Assembly: GCF_035917275.1 (NCBI RefSeq)
Contig: NZ_CP108508.1
Span: 3,968,001 to 4,032,000 of the forward strand
Origin: Streptomyces sp. NBC_01237
Lineage (GTDB): Bacteria; Actinomycetota; Actinomycetes; Streptomycetales; Streptomycetaceae
Length of the DNA stretch: 64,000 nt
Direction of reading: 5' to 3'
The position numbers were made by a program, and so were the translations under genes. Of this stretch, positions 39,647-49,800 are shown one piece after another. Under the pieces are notes generated by a model. The model ran no database searches and had not been told where the DNA came from. It was given only the letters and a program-made list of their open reading frames with translations. Position 1 is the stretch's first letter, and every line of letters starts with the position of its first letter.

Positions 39647-40591
39647 GTGGCGGACACGAGCACCCCGAACGGGACTTCGGGCACGTGGGCACTGGAGGCC
39701 CGCGGTCTGAGCAAGCGTTACCGGCGCGGCTGGGCCCTGCGCGACTGCTCCTTCCGGCTCCCGGCCGGCCGGATCTGCGGTCTCGTCGGCCCCAACGGCG
39801 CGGGCAAGAGCACCCTGCTCGGACTGGCCACCCGTCAGGTGGAGGCGACCGAGGGCGAACTGCACGTCTTCGGCGTGCCGGTGGACGACCCCGCGGTGAT
39901 GCCCAGATTCGCGTTCCTCGGACAGGACAAGCCCCTGTTCAAGCGGTTCACCGTGGCCGAGACCCTGCGCATGGGCAGCGAGCTCAACCCCGGCTGGGAC
40001 ATGGCGGCGGCCGAGCGCATCGTCCGCTCGGGCCAGGTAGCGATGCACGCCCGGGTCGGCACGCTCTCCGGCGGTCAGCGCACCCGCGTCGCCTTCGCGC
40101 TCGCCTTCGGCAAGCGGCCCGATCTGCTGCTGCTCGACGAGCCGATGTCGGACCTGGACCCGCTGGCGCGCGACGAGATGAGCACGCTGCTGATGGCGGA
40201 GGCCGTCGAGCGCGGCACCACCGTGGTGATGTCCTCACACATGCTGACGGAGCTGGAGGACATGTGCGACTACCTGCTGGTCGTCGCCGGAGGCCGGATC
40301 AGGATGGCCGGTGACGCCGACGCGCTGGTTCCGGCGCACGCCCTGGTCACCGGGGTGACCGAGGACGGGGCGCTGCCCGCCGCACTCGCCGCCCACACGC
40401 TGATCGAGGCCCGGATCCAGGGCCGCCAGTTCCACGCGATGGTGCGGCCGCAGGGCCCGCTGGGCGGTCCCTGGCAGATCACCGAGCCCAGCCTCGAAGA
40501 AGTGCTGCTCGCCCACCTCCGCTCGCCGGACGCACCCGCGCTGTACACACCCGGCGCCCGTATCGAGGCCGAAGGGACCAGGACCGCATGA
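39647..40591 (+). CDS. ABC transporter ATP-binding protein
   Basis: A 314-residue ATPase with Walker A GPNGAGKST, signature LSGGQRTRVAFA, Walker B LLLLDEPMSDLDPL and the His switch MSSHMLTEL. About 80 C-terminal residues extend past the ATPase core. It is the first gene of an operon with a permease (ATGA overlap) and a YtrA-type GntR regulator, a layout known from cell-envelope-stress and antibiotic-response transporters. GTG 39647 is preferred; a TTG at 39620 would lie inside the operator palindrome. Confidence 0.92.
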   Translation: MADTSTPNGTSGTWALEARGLSKRYRRGWALRDCSFRLPAGRICGLVGPNGAGKSTLLGLATRQVEATEGELHVFGVPVDDPAVMPRFAFLGQDKPLFKRFTVAETLRMGSELNPGWDMAAAERIVRSGQVAMHARVGTLSGGQRTRVAFALAFGKRPDLLLLDEPMSDLDPLARDEMSTLLMAEAVERGTTVVMSSHMLTELEDMCDYLLVVAGGRIRMAGDADALVPAHALVTGVTEDGALPAALAAHTLIEARIQGRQFHAMVRPQGPLGGPWQITEPSLEEVLLAHLRSPDAPALYTPGARIEAEGTRTA

Positions 40592-41556
40592 GCACCACCC
40601 TGACCGAACCCCGCACCGGGAAGACCTCCCGGCCCCGGATGCTGCGCGGCCTGAACTGGCTGTTCGTACGCCAGCACCGCGCCACGCTGGGCGGCGTTCT
40701 CGCCCTGGTGGTGTTCGGCGCCGCCTGGATCCTGTACCAGCGCGCCGACCTGATCCAGACGCTCGACGCGGTGGGCTGGCCCGAGAAGGAGGCGCCACAG
40801 GATCCCCTGGGGCAGCAGTTCGGCCATCTCTCCACCCTGCTGAACGCCATCCCGGTCGTCCTCGGCGTCTTCCTCGGCGCCCCGCTGATCGCGGCCGACC
40901 AGGAGAACGGCACCGCCCAGCTGGCCACCACCCAGTCCGTGACGCGCCGCCGCTGGCTGGCCGCGAAGTGCGCCTGGGGCCTCGGCATCGCCCTGCTGGC
41001 CGGGACAGTGCTCTCCGTGTGCTTCACCTGGTGGTGGGAGCCCTACCGCTCGGTGTTCCCGTACACCTGGATGGAAGGCACCATCTTCGACAACACCGGC
41101 CCCATGCTCCCGGCCCTGTGTCTCTTCCTCACGGCAGCGGGCATCACCATCGGCGTACTGCTGCGCCGTGTGCTGGCCTCCATGGTGGTGACCTTCGTCT
41201 TCTCCACCGTCGTCACGGTCGCCTGGGGCGAGTTCCGGGCGAGCCTGGCTCCGTCCCGCACGTTCACCTATCCCCTGGACGAGGAACTCCCGGCCCGGCT
41301 GTCCGAGACGTACGAACTGGACCGGTGGATCGGCAGCGCCGACGGACATCTCTACGGCTGGGGGTCCTGCAGCGAGGCGACCGAGAAGGCGTCGAACGCG
41401 TGCATCAAGGACAGGGGCATCGTCAACAATGTCATCGAGTACCTCGGCTACGACCAGATGGCGGCCATGCAGTGGACCGGCGCCGGCATCCTGCTCGCCG
41501 GAACGGCACTGCTGACGGCGTTCACCCTGTGGCAGGTCCCCCGGCGTCCCCTGTAG
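40588..41556 (+). CDS. ABC transporter permease
   Basis: A 322-residue membrane protein with about six hydrophobic segments, including LGGVLALVVFGAAWILY near the start and GILLAGTALLTAF near the end. It includes the cytoplasmic loop AADQENGTAQLATTQSVTRR, typical of ABC-2-type permeases. A roughly 100-residue hydrophilic region lies before the last helix. It pairs with the ATPase just upstream. Substrate unknown. Confidence 0.88.
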   Translation: MSTTLTEPRTGKTSRPRMLRGLNWLFVRQHRATLGGVLALVVFGAAWILYQRADLIQTLDAVGWPEKEAPQDPLGQQFGHLSTLLNAIPVVLGVFLGAPLIAADQENGTAQLATTQSVTRRRWLAAKCAWGLGIALLAGTVLSVCFTWWWEPYRSVFPYTWMEGTIFDNTGPMLPALCLFLTAAGITIGVLLRRVLASMVVTFVFSTVVTVAWGEFRASLAPSRTFTYPLDEELPARLSETYELDRWIGSADGHLYGWGSCSEATEKASNACIKDRGIVNNVIEYLGYDQMAAMQWTGAGILLAGTALLTAFTLWQVPRRPL

Positions 41557-41610
41557 GGCGCGCCCCCTCGTTCTACGTAAAGTGTCGGCATCGAGCGGAA
41601 GGTGAAGTCC

Positions 41611-42006
41611 GTGGTCGTATTCCGCATCGACCGGCGCAGCGGAGTCGCAACGTATCTCCAGATCGTCCACCAGGTCGAACAGGCCCTGCGGATGGGCGCC
41701 CTGGAGGAGGGTGACCGGCTGCCCACGGCAGCCCAGGTCGCGGCGACCACCAAGGTCAACCCGAACACCACCCTCAAGGCGTACCGCGAGCTGGAGCGCG
41801 CGGGCCTCGCCGAGGTCCGCCAGGGAGCGGGCACCTTCATCACCCGCTCCCTCGCGCAGCCCCTGACGGGCCCCGACTCCCCGCTGCACAGCGCGCTGTC
41901 CGAATGGATACGCCAGGCACACGCCGAAGGGCTCAGCGGCCAGGACGTCACCGCCCTCTTCCGGGCCGCGTTCGAAGCCACGTACCCCTCCGACACGAAC
42001 GCCTGA
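41611..42006 (+). CDS. GntR-family regulator, YtrA subfamily
   Basis: A 131-residue regulator with an N-terminal winged helix (PTAAQVAATTKVNPNTTLKAYRELERAGL) followed by EVRQGAGTFI and a short C-terminal helical tail. The small effector region and its linkage to an ABC transporter are typical of YtrA-type repressors, which respond to envelope-active compounds. GTG 41611 follows GGAAGG with good spacing; GTG 41602 is an alternative. It probably binds the palindrome at 39609-39634 and represses the transporter genes. Confidence 0.88.
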   Translation: MVVFRIDRRSGVATYLQIVHQVEQALRMGALEEGDRLPTAAQVAATTKVNPNTTLKAYRELERAGLAEVRQGAGTFITRSLAQPLTGPDSPLHSALSEWIRQAHAEGLSGQDVTALFRAAFEATYPSDTNA

Positions 42007-42127
42007 CCCACCGGCACGTCCCGGTCCGGCTCCGCCGGCCGTCCGATACGTTCCCACTCGCAGACCGATCCACCGCCGGATCCGCTCCGGACCGGTGGAG
42101 GAGACACCAGCGAGAAGGGCCGGTCAT

Positions 42128-42202
42128 ATGACCGACAGGGAGTCGTACCGGACGGCCGGCGGAGATCTTCCGTTCCCCGGCCAGGAAGGCGTGCCGAAGT
42201 GA
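42128..42202 (+). CDS. Possible 24-residue leader peptide before the photolyase
   Basis: A short reading frame (begins MTDRESYRTAGG) with GAGAAGGG upstream of its ATG. It ends by overlapping the photolyase GTG start (GTGA), an arrangement that would couple translation of the two. No homologue is known to me. It may be a true leader or a chance frame; the overlap and ribosome site are the only evidence. Confidence 0.35.
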   Translation: MTDRESYRTAGGDLPFPGQEGVPK

Positions 42203-43563
42203 GCGTGTCCATCTGTCTGTTCACCGCCGATCTGCGGCTGCGCGACAACCCGGTCCTGACCGCCGCGCTGCGGGACAGCGAGCGGGTGGTGCCGCTGTTC
42301 GTCCTCGACGAGGGTGTGCGCGCGGCCGGGTTCGACGCACCCAACCGGATGGCGTTCCTCGCCGACTGTCTGGCCGATCTGGACGCCGGGCTGCGCGAAC
42401 GCGGCGGACGGCTGGTGCTGCGTTCCGGCGGGGTGGTCGAGGAGGTCTGCTCGGTCGCCGCCCGGTCCGGCGCCCGCGAGGTGCACGTGGCCGGGGGCGC
42501 CAGTGCCTACGCGCGGCGGCGCGAGGAACAGCTGCACACGGCCCTCGCCGGACAGGGCCGCACGCTCCGGGTCCACGACGCGGTGGTCACGGTCGTCCCC
42601 CCGGGGGCACACGTCCCGCACCAGAAGGACCACTTCGCCGTGTTCACCCCCTACCTCCGGCGCTGGCGGGAGACGGCGGTCCGAAAACCCCTGGGCGCCC
42701 CGCGGTCCGTACCGGTTCCCGAGCACATCGCCTCCCTGGACCTGCCCGAACGCCGGGCCGTCACCGGGGTGTCGCCGGGCCTCGCGAAGGGCGGCGAGCG
42801 GGAGGCCCGCGGACGCGTCACGTCCTGGCTGCGCGGCTCCCTGGACGCCTACGCCGACCGGAACTCCGACCTCGCGGCCGACGCCACCTCCCGGCTCTCC
42901 CCCCATCTGCACTTCGGCACCCTGTCCGCCACCGAACTGGTGCACCGGGCCGACCACCCCACCAACCCCGGCGCCGACGCCTTCGTACGCCAGCTGGCCT
43001 GGCGCGACTTCCACCACCAGGTCCTCGCGGCCCGGCCGGACGCGGCCCACACCGACTACCGCCCCCGGCACGACCACTGGCGCCACGCCGAGGCCGAGGC
43101 ACAGGCCTGGCGGGACGGCCTGACCGGCTATCCGGTGATCGACGCGGCGATGCGCCAGCTGAGTCACGAGGGCTGGATGCCGGGCCGGGCACGCATGCTG
43201 ACCGCGAGCTTCCTCACCAAGACGCTCTACCTGGACTGGCGCCTGGGCGCCCGGCACTTCCTGGACCTGCTGGTCGACGGGGACGTGGCCAACAACCAGC
43301 TCAACTGGCAGTGGATGGCGGGCACCGGCACCGACACCCGCCCCAACCGGGTCCTCAACCCCCTCACCCAGGCCAAACGCCACGACCCGCAGGGCGACTA
43401 CGTGCGCCGCTGGGTACCCGAGCTCTCCGGCCTGGAAGGCGCCACGATCCACCAGCCCTGGAAACTCCCACCCCCGGAACGAGCCCGCTACGCCTACCCG
43501 GCCCCCCTGGTGGAACTCCCCGACGCCCTGGCCAGATTCAAACGGGCCCGCGACCAGCGGTGA
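42199..43563 (+). CDS. Deoxyribodipyrimidine photolyase
   Basis: A 454-residue cryptochrome/photolyase family protein that should repair UV pyrimidine dimers using blue light and FAD. The N-terminal antenna domain opens with SICLFTADLRLRDNP. FAD-domain motifs include RLSPHLHFGTLS, QLAWRDFHHQ, TGYPVIDAAMRQL, LYLDWRLGARHF and NNQLNWQWMAGTGTDTRPNRVLNP region with the expected Trp, Asn and Asp residues. The GTG start lies at the overlap with a possible leader frame. A hairpin terminator follows 35 bp after the stop. Confidence 0.95.
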   Translation: MSVSICLFTADLRLRDNPVLTAALRDSERVVPLFVLDEGVRAAGFDAPNRMAFLADCLADLDAGLRERGGRLVLRSGGVVEEVCSVAARSGAREVHVAGGASAYARRREEQLHTALAGQGRTLRVHDAVVTVVPPGAHVPHQKDHFAVFTPYLRRWRETAVRKPLGAPRSVPVPEHIASLDLPERRAVTGVSPGLAKGGEREARGRVTSWLRGSLDAYADRNSDLAADATSRLSPHLHFGTLSATELVHRADHPTNPGADAFVRQLAWRDFHHQVLAARPDAAHTDYRPRHDHWRHAEAEAQAWRDGLTGYPVIDAAMRQLSHEGWMPGRARMLTASFLTKTLYLDWRLGARHFLDLLVDGDVANNQLNWQWMAGTGTDTRPNRVLNPLTQAKRHDPQGDYVRRWVPELSGLEGATIHQPWKLPPPERARYAYPAPLVELPDALARFKRARDQR

Positions 43564-43597
43564 CACGGCATACCCCCGCCGTACCCCGGAAACCGGA

Positions 43598-43631
43598 AAA
43601 CCCCAGGTCAGAAATGTCCGACCTGGGGTTT
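43598..43631. terminator. Bidirectional hairpin terminator
   Basis: A perfect 12-bp inverted repeat (arms 43598-43609 and 43620-43631, 10-base loop) ending in three T on each strand. It lies between the photolyase gene and the convergent tRNA-Thr gene and can serve both. Confidence 0.88.
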
Positions 43632-43637
43632 CTCCGA

Positions 43638-43710
43638 GCCGCCTTCGGGATTCGAACCCGAGACCTACGCATTACGAGTGCGTTGCTCTGGCCAACTGAG
43701 CTAAGGCGGC
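43638..43710 (-). tRNA. tRNA-Thr (anticodon CGT)
   Basis: A complete 73-base cloverleaf on the minus strand: 7-bp acceptor stem GCCGCCT/AGGCGGC, D-arm with AGCTCAGTTGG, anticodon stem ACGCA/TGCGT around loop CTCGTAA (anticodon CGT, reads ACG), and T-arm GGTTCGAATCC. The 3' CCA is not encoded. It lies at the edge between accessory and housekeeping genes. Confidence 0.97.
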
Positions 43711-43826
43711 GCGCCCTGTCGCACCATGGTGCGATCAGCAGCGACGCCAAGTCTACACAGTTTCGGCAGGTGCTCCGTACCGGGCACCCCCGGGGCCATC
43801 AGCGCAGGTCAGACGGATCGGGCGGG

Positions 43827-45356
43827 TCAGGTGCACTTCTTGCCGTCGGTGGGCGGGGTGCCCTCCAGGAGGTAGGTGTTGATCGCCGTGTCGATGCAGT
43901 CGCTGCCGCGGCCGTACGCCGTGTGGCCGTCACCCTCGTAGGTGAGGAGGGTGCCGGAGGAGAGCTGGCCGGCGAGGGACCGCGCCCACTTGTAGGGGGT
44001 GGCCGGGTCGCGGGTGGTGCCGACCACGACGATCGGGTCGGCGCCCTTCGCCTCGGTGCGGTGCGGGGAGCCCGTGGCCTTCGTCGGCCAGTAGGCGCAG
44101 TTCAGGGACGCCCAGGCGAAGCCGCGGCCGAAGACCGGGGACGCCTTCTCGAAGCTGGGGACGGCCTCGCGCACCGCGTCCGGACCGTCGAAGGCGGGCG
44201 GCAGATCGAGACAGTTCACGGCGGCGTTGGCGTACATCAGGTTGGCGTACTCACCGTTCGGCTCGCGCTCGTAGTAGCTGTCGGCGAGCGCCAGGAGCCC
44301 GGCGCCGTCGCCGCGCCGGGCCCCCGCCAGGGCCTCGCGGAGCTGCGGCCAGGCCGTCTCGTCGTACATGGCGGCGATCACACCGGTGGTGGCCAGGGAC
44401 TCACCCAGGTCGCGGCTCTCCCCCGTCGGGACCGGCTCGGCGTCCAGGTCCGTGAAGAGCTTCTTGAGGGCGGTGGCCGCGTCCGCGGTGGACGTGGTGC
44501 CCAGCGGGCAGTCCGTCTTCTTCACGCAGTCGGCGGCGAACGACTGGAACGCCCCCTCGAACCCGGCCGTCTGGTCGCGGTTCATGTCGATGGCCTCAAG
44601 AGACGGGTCCATCGCACCGTCCAGGACCAGGCGGCCCGCGCGGGTGGGGAACAGGTCCGCGTACGTCGCACCCAGGAAGGTGCCGTACGAGGCCCCGACG
44701 TAGTGCAGCTTCTCGTCGCCGAGCAGGGCGCGCAGCACATCCATGTCGCGGGCCGTCTCGACCGTGGAGACATGCGGAAGGATCTTGCCCGAACGCTTCT
44801 CGCAGCCGCCCGCGAACTTCTCGAAGGCGCCGCTGAGCCTGGTGGCCTCGCCGTCGTCGTCGGGCGTCTGGTCGACCTGGGTGAAGGCGTCCATCTCCTT
44901 GCCGGTGAGGCATTCGACGGGCTCGCTCCGGGCCACACCGCGCGGGTCGATGGCCACCATGTCGTACCGGGCGCGGACCTGGGCGGGGTAGCCGATCGCC
45001 GCGTACCCCTGGAGGTAGCCGACCGCCGAACCGCCGGGGCCGCCCGGATTCACCAGGAGGGAGCCGATCCGCTTGCCCGGGCCGGTGGCCTTCTTGCGGG
45101 AGACCGCCAGCTTGATGTCCCCGTCGTCCGGCTTCCCGTAGTCCAGCGGTGCCTTCATCGACGTGCACTGGAAACCCTCGACACCGCAGTCGCGCCAGCT
45201 CAGCTTCTGCGTGTAGTACGACGTGAGGCCCTTGGGGGCGGCCGTACCGGTGGCCGAAGCGCTGGAGGTCGAACTGCCGCTGCTACAGCCTGAGACGAGC
45301 AGGCCGGCAGTGCCGAGACCGGTGGCGAGGGTGCGGAGCAGGCGCCTGGTGTTCAT
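43827..45356 (-). CDS. Secreted lipoprotein alpha/beta-hydrolase (tripeptidyl aminopeptidase-like)
   Basis: A 509-residue S33-family peptidase resembling Streptomyces SlpD/SlpE and tripeptidyl aminopeptidases. A signal peptide ends in the lipobox LVSGC, so it should be anchored outside the membrane. The oxyanion segment NPGGPGGSA is followed by the nucleophile in GASYGTFLG; the acid is probably in TRDPATPYKWA and the His in GDGHTAYG near the end. A TAP-like C-terminal domain is present. It likely cleaves short N-terminal peptides from extracellular proteins. Confidence 0.9.
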   Translation of the reverse strand: MNTRRLLRTLATGLGTAGLLVSGCSSGSSTSSASATGTAAPKGLTSYYTQKLSWRDCGVEGFQCTSMKAPLDYGKPDDGDIKLAVSRKKATGPGKRIGSLLVNPGGPGGSAVGYLQGYAAIGYPAQVRARYDMVAIDPRGVARSEPVECLTGKEMDAFTQVDQTPDDDGEATRLSGAFEKFAGGCEKRSGKILPHVSTVETARDMDVLRALLGDEKLHYVGASYGTFLGATYADLFPTRAGRLVLDGAMDPSLEAIDMNRDQTAGFEGAFQSFAADCVKKTDCPLGTTSTADAATALKKLFTDLDAEPVPTGESRDLGESLATTGVIAAMYDETAWPQLREALAGARRGDGAGLLALADSYYEREPNGEYANLMYANAAVNCLDLPPAFDGPDAVREAVPSFEKASPVFGRGFAWASLNCAYWPTKATGSPHRTEAKGADPIVVVGTTRDPATPYKWARSLAGQLSSGTLLTYEGDGHTAYGRGSDCIDTAINTYLLEGTPPTDGKKCT

Positions 45357-45451
45357 CCTGGGAGCGTAGTCGCCGGGTGACGACTCGTCCGATTCCCTGC
45401 TCAATCGGGTGAACGGTTGCGAAGGCCCCGGACCGGAGCCGCACATGCGCC

Positions 45452-46657
45452 TCAGCCCGCCCGCAGCGACATCGTCATCGCCTCCACCGCGAGCAGCGGC
45501 GCCACATTGCGGTCCAGCGCCCTGCGGCAGGCGATCACCGCCTCGATCCTGCGCAGCGTGTGCGCCGGGGCCGACGACTCCGCGATCCGGTCGAGGCTGT
45601 CGCGTACATCGGCGTTGGCGATGGCGATCTGTGAGCCGAGCTGGAGCGCCAGCACATCGCGGTAGAACCCGGTCAGTTCGGTGAGCGCCAGATCCAGGCT
45701 GTCGCGCTGCGTACGCGTCTTGCGGCGCTTCTGCTTGTCCTCCAGGTCCTTCATCACGCCCGCGGTACCGCGCGGCATCCGGCCCCCGGCGACCGCGCCG
45801 AGCGCCGCCTTCATGTCCTCGGTCTCCTTGACGTCGACCTCCTCCGCCATCTGCTTGGCGTCGTCGGTGGCCGTGTCGATCAGCTCCTGGGCCGCCTTGA
45901 GACAGCCGCCGACGTCGGCGACCCGCAGCGGCACCTTGAGCACGGCGGCACGCCGCGCGCGGGCCCGCTCGTCCGTGGCCAGGCGGCGCGCCCGGCCGAT
46001 GTGCCCCTGGGTGGCGCGGGCCGCCGCATGGGCCCGCTCCGGGTCGATGCCGTCCCGCCGGATCAGTACGTCGGCGACGGCCTCGACCGGCGGCGTGCGC
46101 AGGGTGAGGTGGCGGCAGCGGGACCGGATCGTGGGCAGGACGTCTTCGAGGGAGGGCGCGCACAGCATCCAGACCGTGCGGGGCGCGGGCTCCTCGACCG
46201 CCTTCAGCAGCACGTTCCCCGCCCCCTCGGTGAGGCGGTCGGCGTCCTCCATGACGATGACCTGCCACCGGCCCACGGCCGGGGAGAGCTGGGCCCGGCG
46301 GACCAGCTCGCGGGTGTCCTTCACGCCGATGGAGAGCAGGTCCGTACGGATGACTTCGACATCGGCGTGCGTACCGATCAGGCTGGTGTGGCAGCCGTCG
46401 CAGAAACCGCAGCCGGGCTCCCCGCCCAGGGCCCGGTCCGGGCTGGTGCACTGGAGCGCGGCGGCGAAGGCGCGGGCGGCGGTGGACCGCCCGGAGCCCG
46501 GCGGTCCGGTGAACAGCCAGGCGTGGGTCATCTTCGAACCCGGGGGCACGGGCTGACCCGCGGAATGGGCGGTGACCAGCGCATCGGCGTCCTTGGCGGC
46601 GGCACCGAGCTGTTCCTGCACTCGGTCCTGTCCGACCAGGTCGTCCCATACGGTCAT
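45452..46657 (-). CDS. holB: DNA polymerase III subunit delta prime
   Basis: A 401-residue AAA+ clamp-loader subunit. It has the P-loop GPPGSGRST, a zinc-binding cluster with CGFCDGC, VIVMEDADRL in the Walker B position and SRCRHLTL as sensor region. In the replisome it helps load the sliding clamp with the tau/gamma and delta subunits. The gene lies downstream of tmk on the same strand, the usual order in Streptomyces. ATG 46657 starts MTVWDDLVGQDRV, as expected for the family. Confidence 0.94.
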   Translation of the reverse strand: MTVWDDLVGQDRVQEQLGAAAKDADALVTAHSAGQPVPPGSKMTHAWLFTGPPGSGRSTAARAFAAALQCTSPDRALGGEPGCGFCDGCHTSLIGTHADVEVIRTDLLSIGVKDTRELVRRAQLSPAVGRWQVIVMEDADRLTEGAGNVLLKAVEEPAPRTVWMLCAPSLEDVLPTIRSRCRHLTLRTPPVEAVADVLIRRDGIDPERAHAAARATQGHIGRARRLATDERARARRAAVLKVPLRVADVGGCLKAAQELIDTATDDAKQMAEEVDVKETEDMKAALGAVAGGRMPRGTAGVMKDLEDKQKRRKTRTQRDSLDLALTELTGFYRDVLALQLGSQIAIANADVRDSLDRIAESSAPAHTLRRIEAVIACRRALDRNVAPLLAVEAMTMSLRAG

Positions 46658-46844
46658 GGGTCACCGCCCTTCCGGTGGTGTCGTGCGGTGGTGTCGTGCG
46701 GGGTGGCGGGGCCGCGGCGCCATCATGCGGCGCCGCGGGAGGCGTCCCGTCCCTTCCCATTGTGGGGGAAGGGACCGACAGTCCGGCCCGCCCGACGGCC
46801 GACGGGCGGGCCCGCCCCGTCAGCCGACGGTCCCGCCCGCCCCG

Positions 46845-49800
46845 TCAGCCGCGCGGCCGACGGCCCCGGCGCGACGTGCCCGGGTCCTCTTCGTGCTCGC
46901 CGAGCAGTTCGTCGGCGAGGGAGGGCAGATCGTCCAGCGGGGTCTCCTCCGCCCAGTCCGGCCGGGGCCGGTTGCGCCGGCCCTGTTCCGGCTGGTCGCG
47001 GGCGGCCTGCGGGTCGTCGCTGATCTGCGGCAGTTCGCGGGTGCGTTCGTTCTCGCTCTCCGCCGCGGACGGGCGCTCGTCCCGGAAGATGCCCGGCGGC
47101 ACCCGGTCGGCGGGCTCCTCGCCGCGGACGGGCGGAAGGACAGCCGTCTCCTCCGCGTCCCGCACCGGACGGTGGCCGGAACGCCCCGCGGCCGGGTCGG
47201 TGACCCTGGGCAGCATGGCCGTCTCCTCGTTGTCCGAGGCCGGGCGGTCGGACCGGGCCCGGCCGGACGACGAGCCGCCGTCGGCCGGGCGGTCGGTCGG
47301 CTGCGCCTTCGGGACCGGCTGCGTCACCTCGTTCGGGTTCACGATCGGCGTCGGCACCGTCAGCTCGTTGTCCGGTACGGACGGGGTCGCAGGGGCCTCG
47401 GCACGGGAAGCAGCCTCGGCACGGGAAGCCTCCTCCGCCCGTGAAGCCTCCTCCGCCCGCGAAGCCGCCTCGGCCCGCGAAGCGGCTGCGGCCCGCGCGG
47501 CCTCGGCACGTGCGGCTTCGGCACGCGCCACCTCCATGCGTTCGGCCTCGGCGCGCGCCGCCTCCGTACGGACCGCGGCGGCGGCCTCCGCCTGGCGCCG
47601 GGCCTCCTCGGCCCGCATCAGCGCCTCTTCCGCCTTGCGCTGCTTCTCCAGGCGCCGCTCCTCCGCCTCCTTGCGCAGCCGGGCCTCTTCCGCGGCCTGC
47701 CTGCGGAGGCGTTCCTGCTCGGCCTCGCGCGCCTTCTCCTCGGCTTCGAGCCGCAGCCGGTCCTCCTCGGCGCGACGGCGGGCCTCCTCGGCGCGCTGCC
47801 GGGCCTCCTCGGCCTGGCGTTCGGCCTCGCGCTGCCGGGCCTCCTCCAGCTCGCGGCGCTTGCGCTCCTCCTCCTCGGCACGGAGCTTGGCGAGCTGCTC
47901 TTGGCGCTCGCGCTCCAGCCGCTCCTCCTCCGCCTTGCGGGCAGCCTCTTCCTCGGCCTTGCGCCGGGCCTCTTCCTCGGCCTCGCGGCGGGCCTTCGCC
48001 TGCGCCTCGATCTCGGCCTCGGAGAGCGGAAGGAGCTGGTCGAGCCGGTGGCGTACGACCGTGGTGATCGCTTCCGGCTCCTGGCCGGCGTCCACCACCA
48101 GATAGCGGGACGGGTCGGCCGCCGCGAGGGTGAGGAAGCCGGAACGCACCCGGGCGTGGAACTCCGGCGGCTCGGACTCCAGCCGGTCCGGAGCCTCGGT
48201 GAAGCGTTCCCGCGCGGTCTCCGGGTCGACGTCCAGCAGCACGGTCAGATGCGGTACGAGGCCGCTCGTCGCCCACCGGGAGATCCGGGCGATCTCGGTC
48301 GGGGCCAGATCGCGGCCCGCACCCTGGTAGGCGACGGACGAGTCGATGTAGCGGTCGGAGAGGACGATCGCGCCCCGCTCCAGCGCCGGACGGACGACGG
48401 AGTCGACGTGCTCGGCCCGGTCGGCGGCGTACAGCAGCGCCTCGGCCCGGTTGGAGAGCCCGGCGGAGGACACGTCGAGCAGGATCGAACGCAGCCGCTT
48501 GCCGACCGGGGTGGCGCCCGGCTCACGGGTCACGACGACCTCGTGGCCCTTGGCCCGGATCCACTCGGCGAGCGCCTCCACCTGGGTGGACTTTCCGGCC
48601 CCGTCGCCGCCCTCCAGGGCGAGGAAGAAGCCGGTGGCCGCGGGCGCGACCGCCGGGTCGCCCCCGCGCAGCGCCTCCCGCAGGTCGCGGCGGAGCGGTA
48701 CGCCCGCACGGTCGTCCGTCCTGGCCAGGACGATCGCGGCGACGGGCAGCAGCAGCGCGCCGAACAGCATCAGGACGAAGGCCGCTCCGCCATGGGCGAA
48801 GACGAAGTCGCCGGAGCCCAGGCGGTGCCGGCCGATGGCGGCGGCGAGCAGCGGTCCCCCGACGGCGCCGAGGGCGACGAGCACCCGGACGACGGCCTGG
48901 AGGTGCTCGGTGGTCCTGGCGCGCCGGGGCTCCTCGGTCTCCTGGTCCACCAGTGCGTGGCCGGTGTTCGCGGCGACTCCGGCGGTGTAGCCGGCGAGCA
49001 GCGCGATCATCAGCCCGGTCGCGGTGTCGGGCACCAGTCCGAGCGCGAGGAGCGCGATGCCGGTGACGGCGGTGGCGAGGGCCAGCAGCCGGCGCCGCGA
49101 CAGGGTGGGCAGCACCTTCTGCGCGGTACGGATACCGAGTGCGGTGCCGCCGGTCAGCGCGAGGATCAGCAGCGCGAACGTGGCGGGTCCGCCACCCAGG
49201 TCGGCCGCGTGCAGCACGGAGACGGCGGCGGCCGCGGCGATCGCCCCGGCGACGGCGGCGCAGGCGCCGACGACCAGCGGGAGGGACCCGGTGCGGCCCT
49301 TTTCGGGGCCGTTGCCATAGGTCGGCCTGCGCAGACCCTCCAGCGGCGAGCGCGGGCGGGGCGTCGGGGTGGCGGGCAGTTCGAGGAAGTACAGCGTGGA
49401 GATCGAGGCGGAGAAGAGCCCGGCCGCGATGTACGAGCCGAGGGCCGCCTGGTGGAAGGAGAACCACTCAAGGCCGGAGCCGAGCAGATTGCCGATCAGC
49501 GTGGCGACCAGCAGGACCACCGCGGCGGCGGGTACGGCCAGGAAGTTCGTCCGCAGGGAGAGCCGGCGCAGCGCGTCGAGGCGGTCGGGCAGCGGACGTA
49601 CGGCGGCGCCTTCGAGCGGCGGGGCGGGCAGCAGCGCGGGGGCCGCGCTCTCCTTGGCCACCGTCCACAGCCGCTCGGCGACACCGGTCACGAAGACGGT
49701 GATCAGGATCATCAGGAGCGCCTGGTCGGGTGCCCAGTCGATCCACAGCGGGGCGACGACCAGCAGCGCGAGCCGCAGCCCGTCCGTCCCGATCATCAGC

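Noticed and set aside
43638..43710. Coding frame across the tRNA
   Set aside because: The sequence folds into a complete tRNA-Thr, which explains it better.
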